Part shown: positions 7,512 to 15,862 of the stretch, in pieces | Layout of the letters: every line of letters starts with the position of its first letter | Position numbering within the stretch: the first letter of the stretch is position 1 | Assembly: GCA_040758475.1 (NCBI GenBank) | Contig: JBFLVN010000015.1 | Span: 1-26,128 of the forward strand | Source of the DNA: JBFLVN01 sp040758475 | GTDB lineage: Bacteria; JAGRBM01 | Reading direction: 5' to 3' | Length of the DNA: 26,128 bases | Made by a program: the position numbers and the translations under genes | The notes under the pieces: generated by a model | Seen by the model: the letters and a program-made list of their open reading frames with translations, nothing else | Database searches by the model: none | Told to the model about the DNA's origin: nothing

Positions 7512-9431
7512 ATCGCCACCGAGACCCAATACCGTGTCGAAATTCCGGCCGAGGAGTATTACAAGCGCCTCATCGGCTGCCAGTCGGGCTGTCCGGTCCA
7601 CACGGATTCCCGCGCCTACGTCCAGGCCATCGCCCGCGGGGAATTCGAGCTCGCCTACCTGATCGCGCGCGCGCCCAATCCGCTCGCCTCCATCTGCGGT
7701 CGAATCTGCGGCGCTCCCTGCGAGGCCAACTGCCGCCGGGGAAAGATCGACGCCCCCATCGCCATCCGCGCTCTCAAGCGGGTGGTAACGGAACAATACG
7801 GCCCCGAATCCGGCTTTTACGCGCGAAAGGAAGTGTTCTGGCGCCTCCTTGACCAGGATCCGCTCATGGACAACCCCGATCGCGAAGACGTCCGGCACCT
7901 CCGGCGGCAAATCTACGAGCGCCTCCAAAGCCCCCCTCCCGATTCGCCGTCCGTCGGGATCGTGGGGTCGGGACCGGCCGGTCTCGCAGCAGCCCACGAC
8001 CTGGCGCTCCTCGGAATCAAAAGCTTCGTTTACGAGCGCGAAACTCTCGCTGGAGGAATGCTTGCTGTCGGGATTCCGGAGTACCGCCTCCCCCGCCAGA
8101 TCATCCAGGCGGAAATCGACGTCATCCGTTCGCTTGGCGCCGAATTCATCACCGGCATCGAGATCGGAAAAGACATCACCATTTCCCAACTTCTCGAACG
8201 CCACGCGGCCGTCATCGTCGCCATCGGGGCGAAGCTCTCGCGCCCTTTGCGCGTTCCCGGTGGCGATGCCGCGGGGATCTACGGTGGAATCGATTTCCTG
8301 CGGGCCATCGCCCTGGGACAAGCAACGGGGCTTGGGAAAAAAATCCTGGTGATCGGCGGCGGAAACGTGGCCTACGACGCCGCCAGGACGGCCCTCCGGA
8401 AAGCCGTCCCGGCGGAACCGGCGGGGCTGGTACGCATCGAAAAAGACGTGACACGTCTGGCCCGCCGCATGGGCGAACGCGGCGCCGAGGTCCATCTGGC
8501 CTGCCTCGAAAGCCTCACAGAAATGCCGGCCGATCTCGTCGAAATCACCGAGGGAGAAGAAGAAGGCGTCCTGCGCCACAATGGAATCGGTCCCGCCGAA
8601 GTCCTGAAGGACTCGGCCGGGCGGGTACGGGCCGTCAGGTTCCTACGCGTCACTTCGCTCTGGGACGAAAATCGCCGTTTCAGCCCGAAATTCGACCCGA
8701 ACGACGTCACGGAAATCGAATGCGATACGGTGCTGGTCTGCATCGGGCAGGCGGTCAATTGGAACCTTTTCGACGGCGTTCCCGGCCTCTCGAAGGATTC
8801 CCGGGGAAACATTCCCGCTGATCTCGAAACGGGGAAGACGGCCCACGAAAAGATCTTCATCGCCGGCGATGCAGCCTACGGACCCAAGCTGGCGATTCAC
8901 GCGGTGGCTTCGGGGAAGAAAATCGCCCGGTCCGTCGCCGCCAGTCTCGGCGTCTCCGTCCCGCAACCGGCCGGCCGCCAGTGCGGCCACACGGTGGTCG
9001 AAAACTACTACCGGGAGACCGGATTCGAGCGGCTCTGGCGAAGCCCTCCTCCCGTACACGAGGTAAGCGAACGCCTCCGGTCCGTGCGCTCGCCGGTCGA
9101 ACGGACGTACTCCCTCGCCGACGCCCAACGCCAGGCGCACCGCTGCCTTTCCTGCAACGTGAACACGGTCTTCGATTCCTCCCTTTGTATCCTTTGCGGC
9201 GGCTGCGTGGACGTGTGCCCGGAAGATTGTCTCAAAATCGTTCCTCTCTCGAAGCTTCTTCCGACGGAAGAACTAAACCGCCTCGCCCGGGAGACCGGAG
9301 ATTCGGCCGAAAACACGAGCGCCATCATCAAGGACGAAGACCGCTGCATCCGTTGCGCGCTCTGCGCGGAACGTTGCCCCGCGAAGGCCATCACCATGGA
9401 ATCGTTCCATTTCCAGGAGAAGGTCGCATGA
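7512..9431 (+). CDS. GltD-like FAD/Fe-S NAD(P) oxidoreductase of the bc operon
   Basis: A cytoplasmic electron-transfer subunit of about 639 residues, related to the small subunit of glutamate synthase (GltD) and to NfnB. It would exchange electrons between NAD(P)H, FAD and Fe-S clusters. The N-terminal Fe-S domain has C23, C27, C62, C66, C70 and C74 (GCQSGCPVH and ICGRICGAPCEANC). The FAD dinucleotide motif GSGPAG is near 152-157 and the NAD(P) motif GGGNVAYDA near 282-290. Two C-terminal [4Fe-4S] ferredoxin motifs lie near 559-569 and 612-622. Homology plainly begins upstream of the first standard start, a GTG at 7782. No ATG, GTG or TTG lies in frame between the preceding TAG (7488) and that GTG. 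I placed the start at ATC 7512, which has GGGAAGG 9 bases upstream. This start is tentative. The stop overlaps the cytochrome b ATG (ATGA). Confidence 0.85.
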   Translation: MATETQYRVEIPAEEYYKRLIGCQSGCPVHTDSRAYVQAIARGEFELAYLIARAPNPLASICGRICGAPCEANCRRGKIDAPIAIRALKRVVTEQYGPESGFYARKEVFWRLLDQDPLMDNPDREDVRHLRRQIYERLQSPPPDSPSVGIVGSGPAGLAAAHDLALLGIKSFVYERETLAGGMLAVGIPEYRLPRQIIQAEIDVIRSLGAEFITGIEIGKDITISQLLERHAAVIVAIGAKLSRPLRVPGGDAAGIYGGIDFLRAIALGQATGLGKKILVIGGGNVAYDAARTALRKAVPAEPAGLVRIEKDVTRLARRMGERGAEVHLACLESLTEMPADLVEITEGEEEGVLRHNGIGPAEVLKDSAGRVRAVRFLRVTSLWDENRRFSPKFDPNDVTEIECDTVLVCIGQAVNWNLFDGVPGLSKDSRGNIPADLETGKTAHEKIFIAGDAAYGPKLAIHAVASGKKIARSVAASLGVSVPQPAGRQCGHTVVENYYRETGFERLWRSPPPVHEVSERLRSVRSPVERTYSLADAQRQAHRCLSCNVNTVFDSSLCILCGGCVDVCPEDCLKIVPLSKLLPTEELNRLARETGDSAENTSAIIKDEDRCIRCALCAERCPAKAITMESFHFQEKVA

Positions 9432-11023
9432 ACGCTCAAGAACCGCCCGTCCGTCCGGATGCGGTCAACGACCCGGGAGACGCCGCCGGCCTGAGGGTGT
9501 CGGGCCTGCAAGCCTTCCTCGGCAACCTCAAAAATCTTGGCGTCATCGCCAAAAATGCGTTCGTCCGGCACGGCTGGCCCATCCGTTCCGAACGGGATCG
9601 TTCCCGGGCCGTGTTCCAGAACTTCTTCCTGCACATCCATTCCACCCGGACGCACCGGTGGAGCCTTCGCCCTTCCTTCACGTTGGGCTTGGGGGTCATG
9701 GCCTTCGGCAGCTTCCTGGTTCTCAGCGTCACCGGAATTTTCCTGATGATTTATTACCAGGCGGGGATTCCGGAAGCCTACCAAACGGTCAAGGATCTCT
9801 CGTTCGTCTCCAGTTCGGGCAAGTACGTGAGGAACATTCACCGCTGGGCTGCCCACTTCATGGTCTTCGCCGTCTTCGCCCACATGACCCGGGTCTTCTA
9901 CACGAGTTCCTACCGAGCCCCTCGCGAGTTCAACTGGCTCATCGGAGTGGGACTCCTGGTCCTCACCTTGGGCCTTTCCTTCACGGGGTACCTCCTCCCT
10001 TGGGACCAATTGGCCTTCTGGGCCATCACCATCGGCTCGAACATCGCCGCGAGCCCCCGGGAAATCACCGACGCGCTCGGAATGACGGGCGTATTCGACA
10101 TCGGAGGGCTTCAGAGGGAACTCCTCCTCGGAGGAAGCGAGGTAGGCCAAGGAGCTCTCACGCGGTTCTACCTCCTTCACGTCATTCTTCTTCCCGCCGC
10201 GGCGTTCGCGCTCCTGGGGGTCCATTTCTGGCGCATCCGCAAAGACGGGGGTCTATCCAGACCACCGGATGCCGCCTTCGCGGGCGATCCGGGCGTAACG
10301 GGAAAGCCCGCCTTCGTTCCGTCGAAAACCTACGGCCTCATGGCCCTCGTCAGAGGAAAAACCCCGGCCGTGGACCGGGGCCCCGAAGGGACGGTGGCCT
10401 CCCTGCCCCACGCCTTCCGGGCCGAGCTGGCGGCCTTCATGCTCATGCTCGCGATCGTTTGCGGCCTGAGCTTCTTCTGGGACGCGCCGCTCAAGGAACT
10501 GGCCAATCCCCGCGTCCCTGAAAATCCCGCCAAGGCACCCTGGTACTTCCTGGGTCTCCAGGAACTCGTTAGCTACTCCGCCTTCGCGGGTGGAATGCTC
10601 ATCCCCGGCATCGTGGTCGTGGGGCTGGCGCTCATCCCGTTTCTCGACAGGGAACAAGGCGTATCCGGCACCTGGCTTGCGCGCGGATCGGAAAAGAAGA
10701 TTTTCTGGGGCTCGCTCGTCTTCGGGCTCGCGAGCGTGATCGGCGTGGTTGCCTTCACCGTGAAATTCGGCTGGCTCCGCAGCTGGTATCCCGGCATCCC
10801 CCAACTGGTCATCACCGTGGTCAATCCGGGGACGCTCATCATGCTGCTCTACACGGGATTTTCTCTCCTGATCCTCCAGCGGACGGGAAGCACGAGAAAG
10901 GGCGCCGTCGCCCTCTTTACCTGTTTTCTTAGCGGTTTCCTGGTCCTGACGGTGGTCGGCGTTTATTTCCGGGGGCCCAACTGGAATTTCTATCTGTCGC
11001 CCGCCCAGTGGCCGATTCATTAG
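9428..11023 (+). CDS. Fused cytochrome b (b6 plus subunit IV type) of a bc complex
   Basis: The 531-residue membrane core of a quinol:cytochrome c oxidoreductase, carrying two b hemes. After a hydrophilic N-terminal extension of about 85 residues there are four helices with the heme ligands. One His pair lies in NIHRWAAHF..AHMTRVF and the other in LLHVILL..GVHFW. The two histidines that bind from each helix are 14 apart, as in b6f-type proteins. A subunit-IV-like part follows with the Qo-site region PAKAPWYFLGLQEL, then several extra helices at the C-terminus (about nine or ten in all). The Qo motif reads APWY, so the Glu of the classical PEWY motif is absent. The ATG overlaps the stop of the oxidoreductase, implying tight coupling of the two subunits. 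I chose 9428 because the longer open frame is only a GC-driven extension over the upstream gene. Confidence 0.93.
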   Translation: MNAQEPPVRPDAVNDPGDAAGLRVSGLQAFLGNLKNLGVIAKNAFVRHGWPIRSERDRSRAVFQNFFLHIHSTRTHRWSLRPSFTLGLGVMAFGSFLVLSVTGIFLMIYYQAGIPEAYQTVKDLSFVSSSGKYVRNIHRWAAHFMVFAVFAHMTRVFYTSSYRAPREFNWLIGVGLLVLTLGLSFTGYLLPWDQLAFWAITIGSNIAASPREITDALGMTGVFDIGGLQRELLLGGSEVGQGALTRFYLLHVILLPAAAFALLGVHFWRIRKDGGLSRPPDAAFAGDPGVTGKPAFVPSKTYGLMALVRGKTPAVDRGPEGTVASLPHAFRAELAAFMLMLAIVCGLSFFWDAPLKELANPRVPENPAKAPWYFLGLQELVSYSAFAGGMLIPGIVVVGLALIPFLDREQGVSGTWLARGSEKKIFWGSLVFGLASVIGVVAFTVKFGWLRSWYPGIPQLVITVVNPGTLIMLLYTGFSLLILQRTGSTRKGAVALFTCFLSGFLVLTVVGVYFRGPNWNFYLSPAQWPIH

Positions 11024-11031
11024 GAGACGCC

Positions 11032-12432
11032 ATGCGCACCCGCTTTTACTCCATCCTCCTGCTGGCCGCCTCCCTGGTAACGCTGGCTTTCGTCGCCAGT
11101 TCCATCCTGGAAGACAGCTACTTCCGGGAATGGCGCCGGCACCAACGCAATTACGCGAAACTCACGGAAGGGAAAACCCCTTTCGAGCCGGGGCTAAAGC
11201 AGTATTACCTTCCGCATTTGAATCGGATCGACCGTTGCACGACGTGCCACACGGGACTCCTGAATCCGGAAATGGGCTCGGCCGCCCAGCCTCACACGGC
11301 CCATCCCGGCAATTACCTCTCTTTCCACCAGCCCCAGGAATTCGGCTGCACCGTGTGTCACGCCGGCCAAGGGCTTGCGACCAATTCGGCGGAAGCCCAC
11401 GCGACCAATTCGGGAAAACACGTTTTTTGGGATGAACCGGTCTACTCCAAGGAATTCACCCAGGCCTCTTGCCGCGCTTGCCACAGTTCGGCCTGGGCGG
11501 GCGAACACGGGGCGCCGCTCCTTGGAAAAGGAGCCAAGCTCTTCGTCGACCTGGGCTGCAATTCCTGCCACAAGACGGGCGGCGTGGGCGGCTCGCGCGG
11601 CCCGGCGCTCGACGGCCAGGGCAGCCAGCCGAGGGCCCACTTCCCCATGGCCCATCTCGATCCGCCCCACACCGTGGAGCGCTGGCAGGTCGAACACCTC
11701 CAAGACCCCCAGAAAATCGTTCCGGGATCGGCCATGCGCCAATACGGCCTCTCGGGCGACGACGCCAAGGCGCTGGCGATATACCTTTTCTCCTTGCGCG
11801 ATCTTCCCGTGCCCGAACAGATGACCCATTCGCGCGACACCCTGGACCGGGACAAGCCCGACGGGAAGCACGTCTATCAACGCAACTGTTCCGGCTGCCA
11901 CGGGGAAGGATTAAAGGACCGGGAAGACAAGATTATGGGGTGGCGCATTCCGGCCGTCCGGAACCCCGAAATGCTCGCCGCCGCCGGGCAGGACTTCCTG
12001 CGGAAGAGCATCGAGCAAGGGCGGGAAGGCACTCCCATGGAAAGCTGGAGTTCCGAATCGAGCGGCCTCTCAAAAGCCGAGATCCAAGCCCTAGTCGCTT
12101 ACCTCTACTCGAACGCCGCGAAGGAAAAACCAAAGCCCTGGACATTTTCGGGCACAACGGACCCCGAAGAAGGAAAGGCTCTCTTCGAAGACAGTTGCAA
12201 GCAATGCCACGGGGCGGAGGGCCGGGGAGGCCCCAAGGGGCCGAGCCTCCTGGTCCGGACACTCGCGGAAATGCCCGATTCCTTCCTGGCGATCACGGTC
12301 CGCGACGGCCGGCCGGGTACTTCCATGAACTCTTTCAAAGAAGAAGCCGAGTTCACGGATCAGGAAATCGCCGACGTCGTGGCCTTCGTCCGCGAGCTTC
12401 AAGAAAAAGTCCTGTCCGTGCGCGGCAATTAA
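11032..12432 (+). CDS. Membrane-anchored hexaheme cytochrome c of the bc complex
   Basis: A 466-residue periplasmic electron conduit that probably takes the place of cytochrome c1 or f in this bc complex. One N-terminal hydrophobic segment (residues 5-24) anchors or exports it. Six CxxCH heme motifs are visible: CTTCH 69-73, CTVCH 106-110, CRACH 147-151, CNSCH 176-180, CSGCH 286-290 and CKQCH 389-393. The last three each begin a class I cytochrome c-like domain with its own C-terminal helix. The first three form a more compact His-rich part. The ATG at 11032 has AGGAG 5-6 bases upstream and is 8 bases past the cytochrome b stop. An in-frame ATG at 11008 overlaps cytochrome b and lacks a ribosome site. 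It is the last gene of the operon and converges on the decarboxylase-like gene. Confidence 0.9.
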   Translation: MRTRFYSILLLAASLVTLAFVASSILEDSYFREWRRHQRNYAKLTEGKTPFEPGLKQYYLPHLNRIDRCTTCHTGLLNPEMGSAAQPHTAHPGNYLSFHQPQEFGCTVCHAGQGLATNSAEAHATNSGKHVFWDEPVYSKEFTQASCRACHSSAWAGEHGAPLLGKGAKLFVDLGCNSCHKTGGVGGSRGPALDGQGSQPRAHFPMAHLDPPHTVERWQVEHLQDPQKIVPGSAMRQYGLSGDDAKALAIYLFSLRDLPVPEQMTHSRDTLDRDKPDGKHVYQRNCSGCHGEGLKDREDKIMGWRIPAVRNPEMLAAAGQDFLRKSIEQGREGTPMESWSSESSGLSKAEIQALVAYLYSNAAKEKPKPWTFSGTTDPEEGKALFEDSCKQCHGAEGRGGPKGPSLLVRTLAEMPDSFLAITVRDGRPGTSMNSFKEEAEFTDQEIADVVAFVRELQEKVLSVRGN

Positions 12433-12474
12433 AACCCGTTCCAACCCACCCGATTTATGCCAAAGCCCCGGACC

Positions 12475-13281
12475 TCAGGCATAGGCAAGCGGCGGCGTGG
12501 GGTGCTTCTCGATCGCCTCTCCCGCCGGGAGGCGCGACTGGAACTTGGGCGTCGTCTGGATGAGAAAGGGGCTGGCTCCGTCGAGCCCCAAATCCCGCAA
12601 GTTCTTGGCCATCCGGTGGGAACTCGAAGTAACGGAAAGGCGCGTCCCCCAACCGGGATGGGTCCTGGCTCGGGAGCGGACTTCCACGACGGTTTTGAGA
12701 TGGGCTCCCTGATGATTGGAATAGAGGAGCAGATCCATCACCAGAAGGCGGGGCGATGGAAGGACCCTTCCCGCAAGCGAGAAAATCTCGCGGCCCCCTT
12801 CGGGTTCCATCACTTTGCAGGCAAAACGGCTGCCAGCCAGTTCAAAAGGGATTTCAGTCACGAATTTGGGGAAACCCCAAAGCTCCCGCCCCGCCGCGCG
12901 GGCCAGCGGCGTCGTGACGGGAAGATCCGTGATGTAAAGCCCCACCCGGCGGCCGGCCGCTTTGCGGAGGAAATCGAGTCCGGCAAAGCGCGGCGGCGTT
13001 CTGCCGGTGACAGGAACGGCCGCGAGGGTAATGCCGCACTCGTTGTAGGAACCCACAGTCGTATTCCGGTATTCGAAGAACGCGACGCCCGCCAAACCCT
13101 TTCCGCCGCCGATGGAGACGGGTTCGAGGCCCGTTCCTTCCAAGAGCTTGCTGGCGCCCTTGAGATCGCAACGGAAGAAAGCCCCCACGAGACTCGTATC
13201 GTAGTAGAGGATCGGAAGCTGCACTTTTCCCTGGGAAGTCTCGTGAAACGTGCGGGAAACGTTGAAAAAGTGGTCGGCCAT
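12475..13281 (-). CDS. Acetoacetate decarboxylase-fold protein
   Basis: A 268-residue protein of the acetoacetate decarboxylase (ADC) superfamily. Members decarboxylate beta-keto acids or do other Schiff-base chemistry such as aldol-type or hydrolytic reactions. Family signatures are the YRNTTVGSYNECGI stretch (residues 71-84) with a conserved Glu, and GRELWGFPKF (131-140), where K139 matches the Schiff-base lysine. In classical ADC the next residue is a second lysine that lowers the pKa of the first. Here it is Phe, so acetoacetate need not be the substrate. The ATG at 13281 has AAGGAGC 7 bases upstream. It lies 11 bases after the acyl-CoA dehydrogenase stop and so forms one operon with the two dehydrogenases. 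A short-chain acyl or keto-acid pathway is likely, with the actual substrate unknown. Confidence 0.78.
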   Translation of the reverse strand: MADHFFNVSRTFHETSQGKVQLPILYYDTSLVGAFFRCDLKGASKLLEGTGLEPVSIGGGKGLAGVAFFEYRNTTVGSYNECGITLAAVPVTGRTPPRFAGLDFLRKAAGRRVGLYITDLPVTTPLARAAGRELWGFPKFVTEIPFELAGSRFACKVMEPEGGREIFSLAGRVLPSPRLLVMDLLLYSNHQGAHLKTVVEVRSRARTHPGWGTRLSVTSSSHRMAKNLRDLGLDGASPFLIQTTPKFQSRLPAGEAIEKHPTPPLAYA

Positions 13282-13292
13282 GGGAGTGCTCC

Positions 13293-14624
13293 TTATTCCT
13301 TGGAATTCCCCAAAAGCGCCTCCATCTGGTCTTCCAGGATGGAGAGCCGGTTGATCTGGTTGGTCCCCTCGTAAATCTGGGTGAGGCGGGCGTCGCGATA
13401 GCCTTTTTCGGCCAGGTTCCCACGAAGAAAGCCGTGGTTTCCCAGGAGTTCCATCGCCCGCTCGCAGACGGCCACCGCCGTATCCGAGCAGAACACCTTG
13501 GCCATGGATGACCGCGCTTGCGTGGGGGCAATGCCGGAAGCCGATTGCCAGAGGAGGGCTCGCATGGCCTGTGTCTCCATCATCATCTGGGCCAGGGAGA
13601 GTTGTACGTCCTGGTAGTCGGCCAGCCGCTTTCCGCCGAGCCGGTGCTTGAGGGAAAAGCCGGTGGCCGCCTCCATGGCGCCCCGGGCGATCCCAAGCGC
13701 GATGGCCCCGACGGGGATACGGGAATAATTAAGAACCGTCCGGTTGAGTCCCCACCCGCCGCGTACTTTCCCCACGACATTCCCGTCGGGAATAAAAACA
13801 TCGTCAAAAATGAGTTCCGTCGCGGAAGAAGCCCGCTGCCCCATCTTGAGTTCGCTTCGGCCCCGCTCGAATCCCTCCATCTGCCTCTCCACGTAGAAAC
13901 AGGTCCAGGATTCGAGCCCCTCCCCTTCAATGGCCGCGAAGGCGCAAACACCCAAGGCGATATCGCCCCCCGAGATGAACACCTTGCGGCCCCGCAGACG
14001 CCAGCCACCGGGGACTTTCCGGGCCGTGGTAAACGGCCTGTAACTCGCGCCGCCATGGGAGTCCTCTACGTCCGACCCGCCGGAAGGTTCCGTGATGCCG
14101 TAAGCGAAAACGCGAGGGCGGCCTTCGAAGTTCTCCCGGTAAGCGGGCAGAACGAAACGGCGGATGGTGGAAAGACTTCCCGAAAGGACGAGCGGTATGG
14201 TCCCAAGAGCGTGGGCCCCGATGAGAAGCCCAAGTCCCCCGCACCCGGCACAAAGCTCCTCCATCTTGATGCTGTGGACGAGCTGAAAAGCCCTTGCGAA
14301 GACCCAGGGCGGAAGGGAACCAAAAGGCTTTGGCAAGAGATCGGAGAGAAGCCCTTCCCGCCCGGCGGCGGCAAGGATTTCCTGGGTATCCGCCCCGTGT
14401 TCGTTCGAATCGCTTGGCAGAGCACGCGGAGCCAGAACGGTCCTGGCGAAGTGGCGGACCTGCCGCCGGTATTTTTGCAAAGCCGGCGAGAGGAGGCGGG
14501 TGTCGTGTTCCCACAGGGAGACGGGATCGTACTGGACCGCGTCTCGAATGGGGCGGGGAAGCCGCTCCAGGGATTTGGGGAGCGAAAGGGGATGATCCGG
14601 CGCGCCCAGGCCCTCAAGCCACAT
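13293..14624 (-). CDS. Acyl-CoA dehydrogenase with intact catalytic motif
   Basis: A 443-residue flavoprotein of the acyl-CoA dehydrogenase family, expected to make a 2,3-enoyl-CoA and pass electrons to an electron-transfer flavoprotein. Seen motifs: ITEPSGGSD in the middle domain (FAD/substrate binding), then SATELIFDDVFIP. Near the C-terminus comes RLTQIYEGTNQINR, whose Glu in YEGT is the usual catalytic base. The N-terminus is about 50 residues longer than in short-chain enzymes. I chose the ATG at 14624, which has GGGGGAAG 6 bases upstream and overlaps the preceding gene by 11 bases. A TTG at 14648 is an alternative. The partner gene upstream lacks the Glu, so the two may form a mixed complex. 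Substrate not predictable from sequence. Confidence 0.88.
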   Translation of the reverse strand: MWLEGLGAPDHPLSLPKSLERLPRPIRDAVQYDPVSLWEHDTRLLSPALQKYRRQVRHFARTVLAPRALPSDSNEHGADTQEILAAAGREGLLSDLLPKPFGSLPPWVFARAFQLVHSIKMEELCAGCGGLGLLIGAHALGTIPLVLSGSLSTIRRFVLPAYRENFEGRPRVFAYGITEPSGGSDVEDSHGGASYRPFTTARKVPGGWRLRGRKVFISGGDIALGVCAFAAIEGEGLESWTCFYVERQMEGFERGRSELKMGQRASSATELIFDDVFIPDGNVVGKVRGGWGLNRTVLNYSRIPVGAIALGIARGAMEAATGFSLKHRLGGKRLADYQDVQLSLAQMMMETQAMRALLWQSASGIAPTQARSSMAKVFCSDTAVAVCERAMELLGNHGFLRGNLAEKGYRDARLTQIYEGTNQINRLSILEDQMEALLGNSKE

Positions 14625-15786
14625 GGGATTCTTCCCCCACGGCGCCAAGGCACAGGCGGATTTCGGCGGGCGTGCCGCCGAGGAGTTTCAGGTGCTGGTT
14701 GTCGCGGAGGATTTTCTCCATCCCATAGTCGCGCATATAGCCGTAACCGCCGAAGACCTGGAGCGCGCTCGTGGCCGCCTGACAGAGGAGCGGATGGGCC
14801 ACGGCCCGGATGGCGAAGAAGCGCCTTAGCTCTCGGACGTCTTTGGGAATGACAGATAGAGATTCGAGAAGAGTTTCCACTGCCTCCAGGTTCGCGGCCG
14901 CTTCACCAAGGAGCTGCTGCACGGCGGGGAGTTCCCCGATGAGCGAGCCCCCCTGGCGGCGCTCGGTGGAATAGCGCCGGGCGCTCCGCAAGGCGGCTCT
15001 AGTGGAACCCACCCCCACGGCCAGGAGACCCGCCGCCTGAATGGCAAGAGCGTGGAGCAAAAGCCGCGCGGCTTCGCCACCCGACAGATGGGCCCTTTCC
15101 TCCGGTTCGCTCCGAGCGGGAATCGAAAGGAGCCAGCTCGCCGTCCCTTCGAGGCCGTGGCTGTCGCCCACCGGTTCGGCCGAGAGTTTCTCCCGGCGGT
15201 AGAGGTGCCACTCAAGACGCAAACCATCCCGCGAGAGCGCCGGAAAGAGCGCCCGCCCCCAGCCGGTCCCGGCCTGCACGACGGCCGGTGCCCCACCCTG
15301 CCCGGGCGAAAGGAAATTCTCTTGAAGGAGGGCCCGGTCCCCCTCGGAAAGGGCTTGGCCCGAAAGCCAGCGAAAGAGCGCCCCGCGGGCGAAACCGCAG
15401 CGTCCCTCGACGGCGGCGATGGCTGCTTCTTCTCCCGCAAGACCCGCTTCCCGGCACGCCCAGCGGCCCAAGGCAAGCGAATGAAAATGCCAGGAAACCG
15501 CCGCCGAAGTTTCGGCCAGGAGAGAGAGAATCCGCTTGGAGAGATGGAAAGAATCCGGGCGCTCCGGAAAATCCCACAACCCAAGGCCCGTTGGTTCTTC
15601 CGTTGAAAGGATTCCCAGTTCCGCCGCCTCCCGGGCGGCCCGGAAGGCCACGTCGAGCAGAATGCTTTTTTCCGGAGGGGGCAAAAGCGAGGCCAGGGAA
15701 CGGCGCGAGAACTCCGCGACGGTCTGAAGGACGAGTGCCGCCTCGTTTGCCGAAGGGGCTTCGCCGTTTCCCGTGCCTTCGTCCAC
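14614..15786 (-). CDS. Divergent acyl-CoA dehydrogenase paralogue lacking the YEGT glutamate
   Basis: A 390-residue acyl-CoA dehydrogenase-family protein. The C-terminal helical domain is recognisable: RYSTERRQGGSLIGELPAVQ, then FGGYGYMRDYGMEKILRD. The following motif reads LLGGTPAEIRL where active enzymes usually have IYEGTxxI, so the standard catalytic Glu is replaced by Gly. The middle domain is short and shows no clear TEP..GSD motif, which suggests weakened FAD or substrate binding. In Mycobacterium, adjacent acyl-CoA dehydrogenase genes make alpha2beta2 enzymes in which one subunit has lost such residues. The same may hold here with the gene at 13293. The start is GTG at 15786 with GAGG 9 bases upstream. 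An ATG at 15838 is in another frame. First gene of the three-gene operon. Confidence 0.75.
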   Translation of the reverse strand: MDEGTGNGEAPSANEAALVLQTVAEFSRRSLASLLPPPEKSILLDVAFRAAREAAELGILSTEEPTGLGLWDFPERPDSFHLSKRILSLLAETSAAVSWHFHSLALGRWACREAGLAGEEAAIAAVEGRCGFARGALFRWLSGQALSEGDRALLQENFLSPGQGGAPAVVQAGTGWGRALFPALSRDGLRLEWHLYRREKLSAEPVGDSHGLEGTASWLLSIPARSEPEERAHLSGGEAARLLLHALAIQAAGLLAVGVGSTRAALRSARRYSTERRQGGSLIGELPAVQQLLGEAAANLEAVETLLESLSVIPKDVRELRRFFAIRAVAHPLLCQAATSALQVFGGYGYMRDYGMEKILRDNQHLKLLGGTPAEIRLCLGAVGEESHVA

Positions 15787-15862
15787 CGCACACCTCGCAG
15801 AAGCCAGGCCCCGGCCCGGCCGAAACGGAACTTTTCATGATTATCAGCGGGAGCGGCAGATT

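Noticed and set aside
6786..8579. 597-codon minus-strand open frame across the Rieske, cytochrome and oxidoreductase genes
   Set aside because: It covers three clear genes on the other strand and shows no domain or start signal.
7089..9431. Cytochrome c and oxidoreductase as one protein through TAG read-through
   Set aside because: The first part has an export signal and heme, while the second has FAD and NAD(P) sites that belong in the cytoplasm. The shared frame is probably chance, though it is kept as an option in the start-codon finding.
12508..12530. GC-rich hairpin near the 3' end of the decarboxylase-like gene as a terminator
   Set aside because: The stem lies in coding sequence and has no T-run on either side. 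No convincing terminator was found in the 42-base convergent gap.
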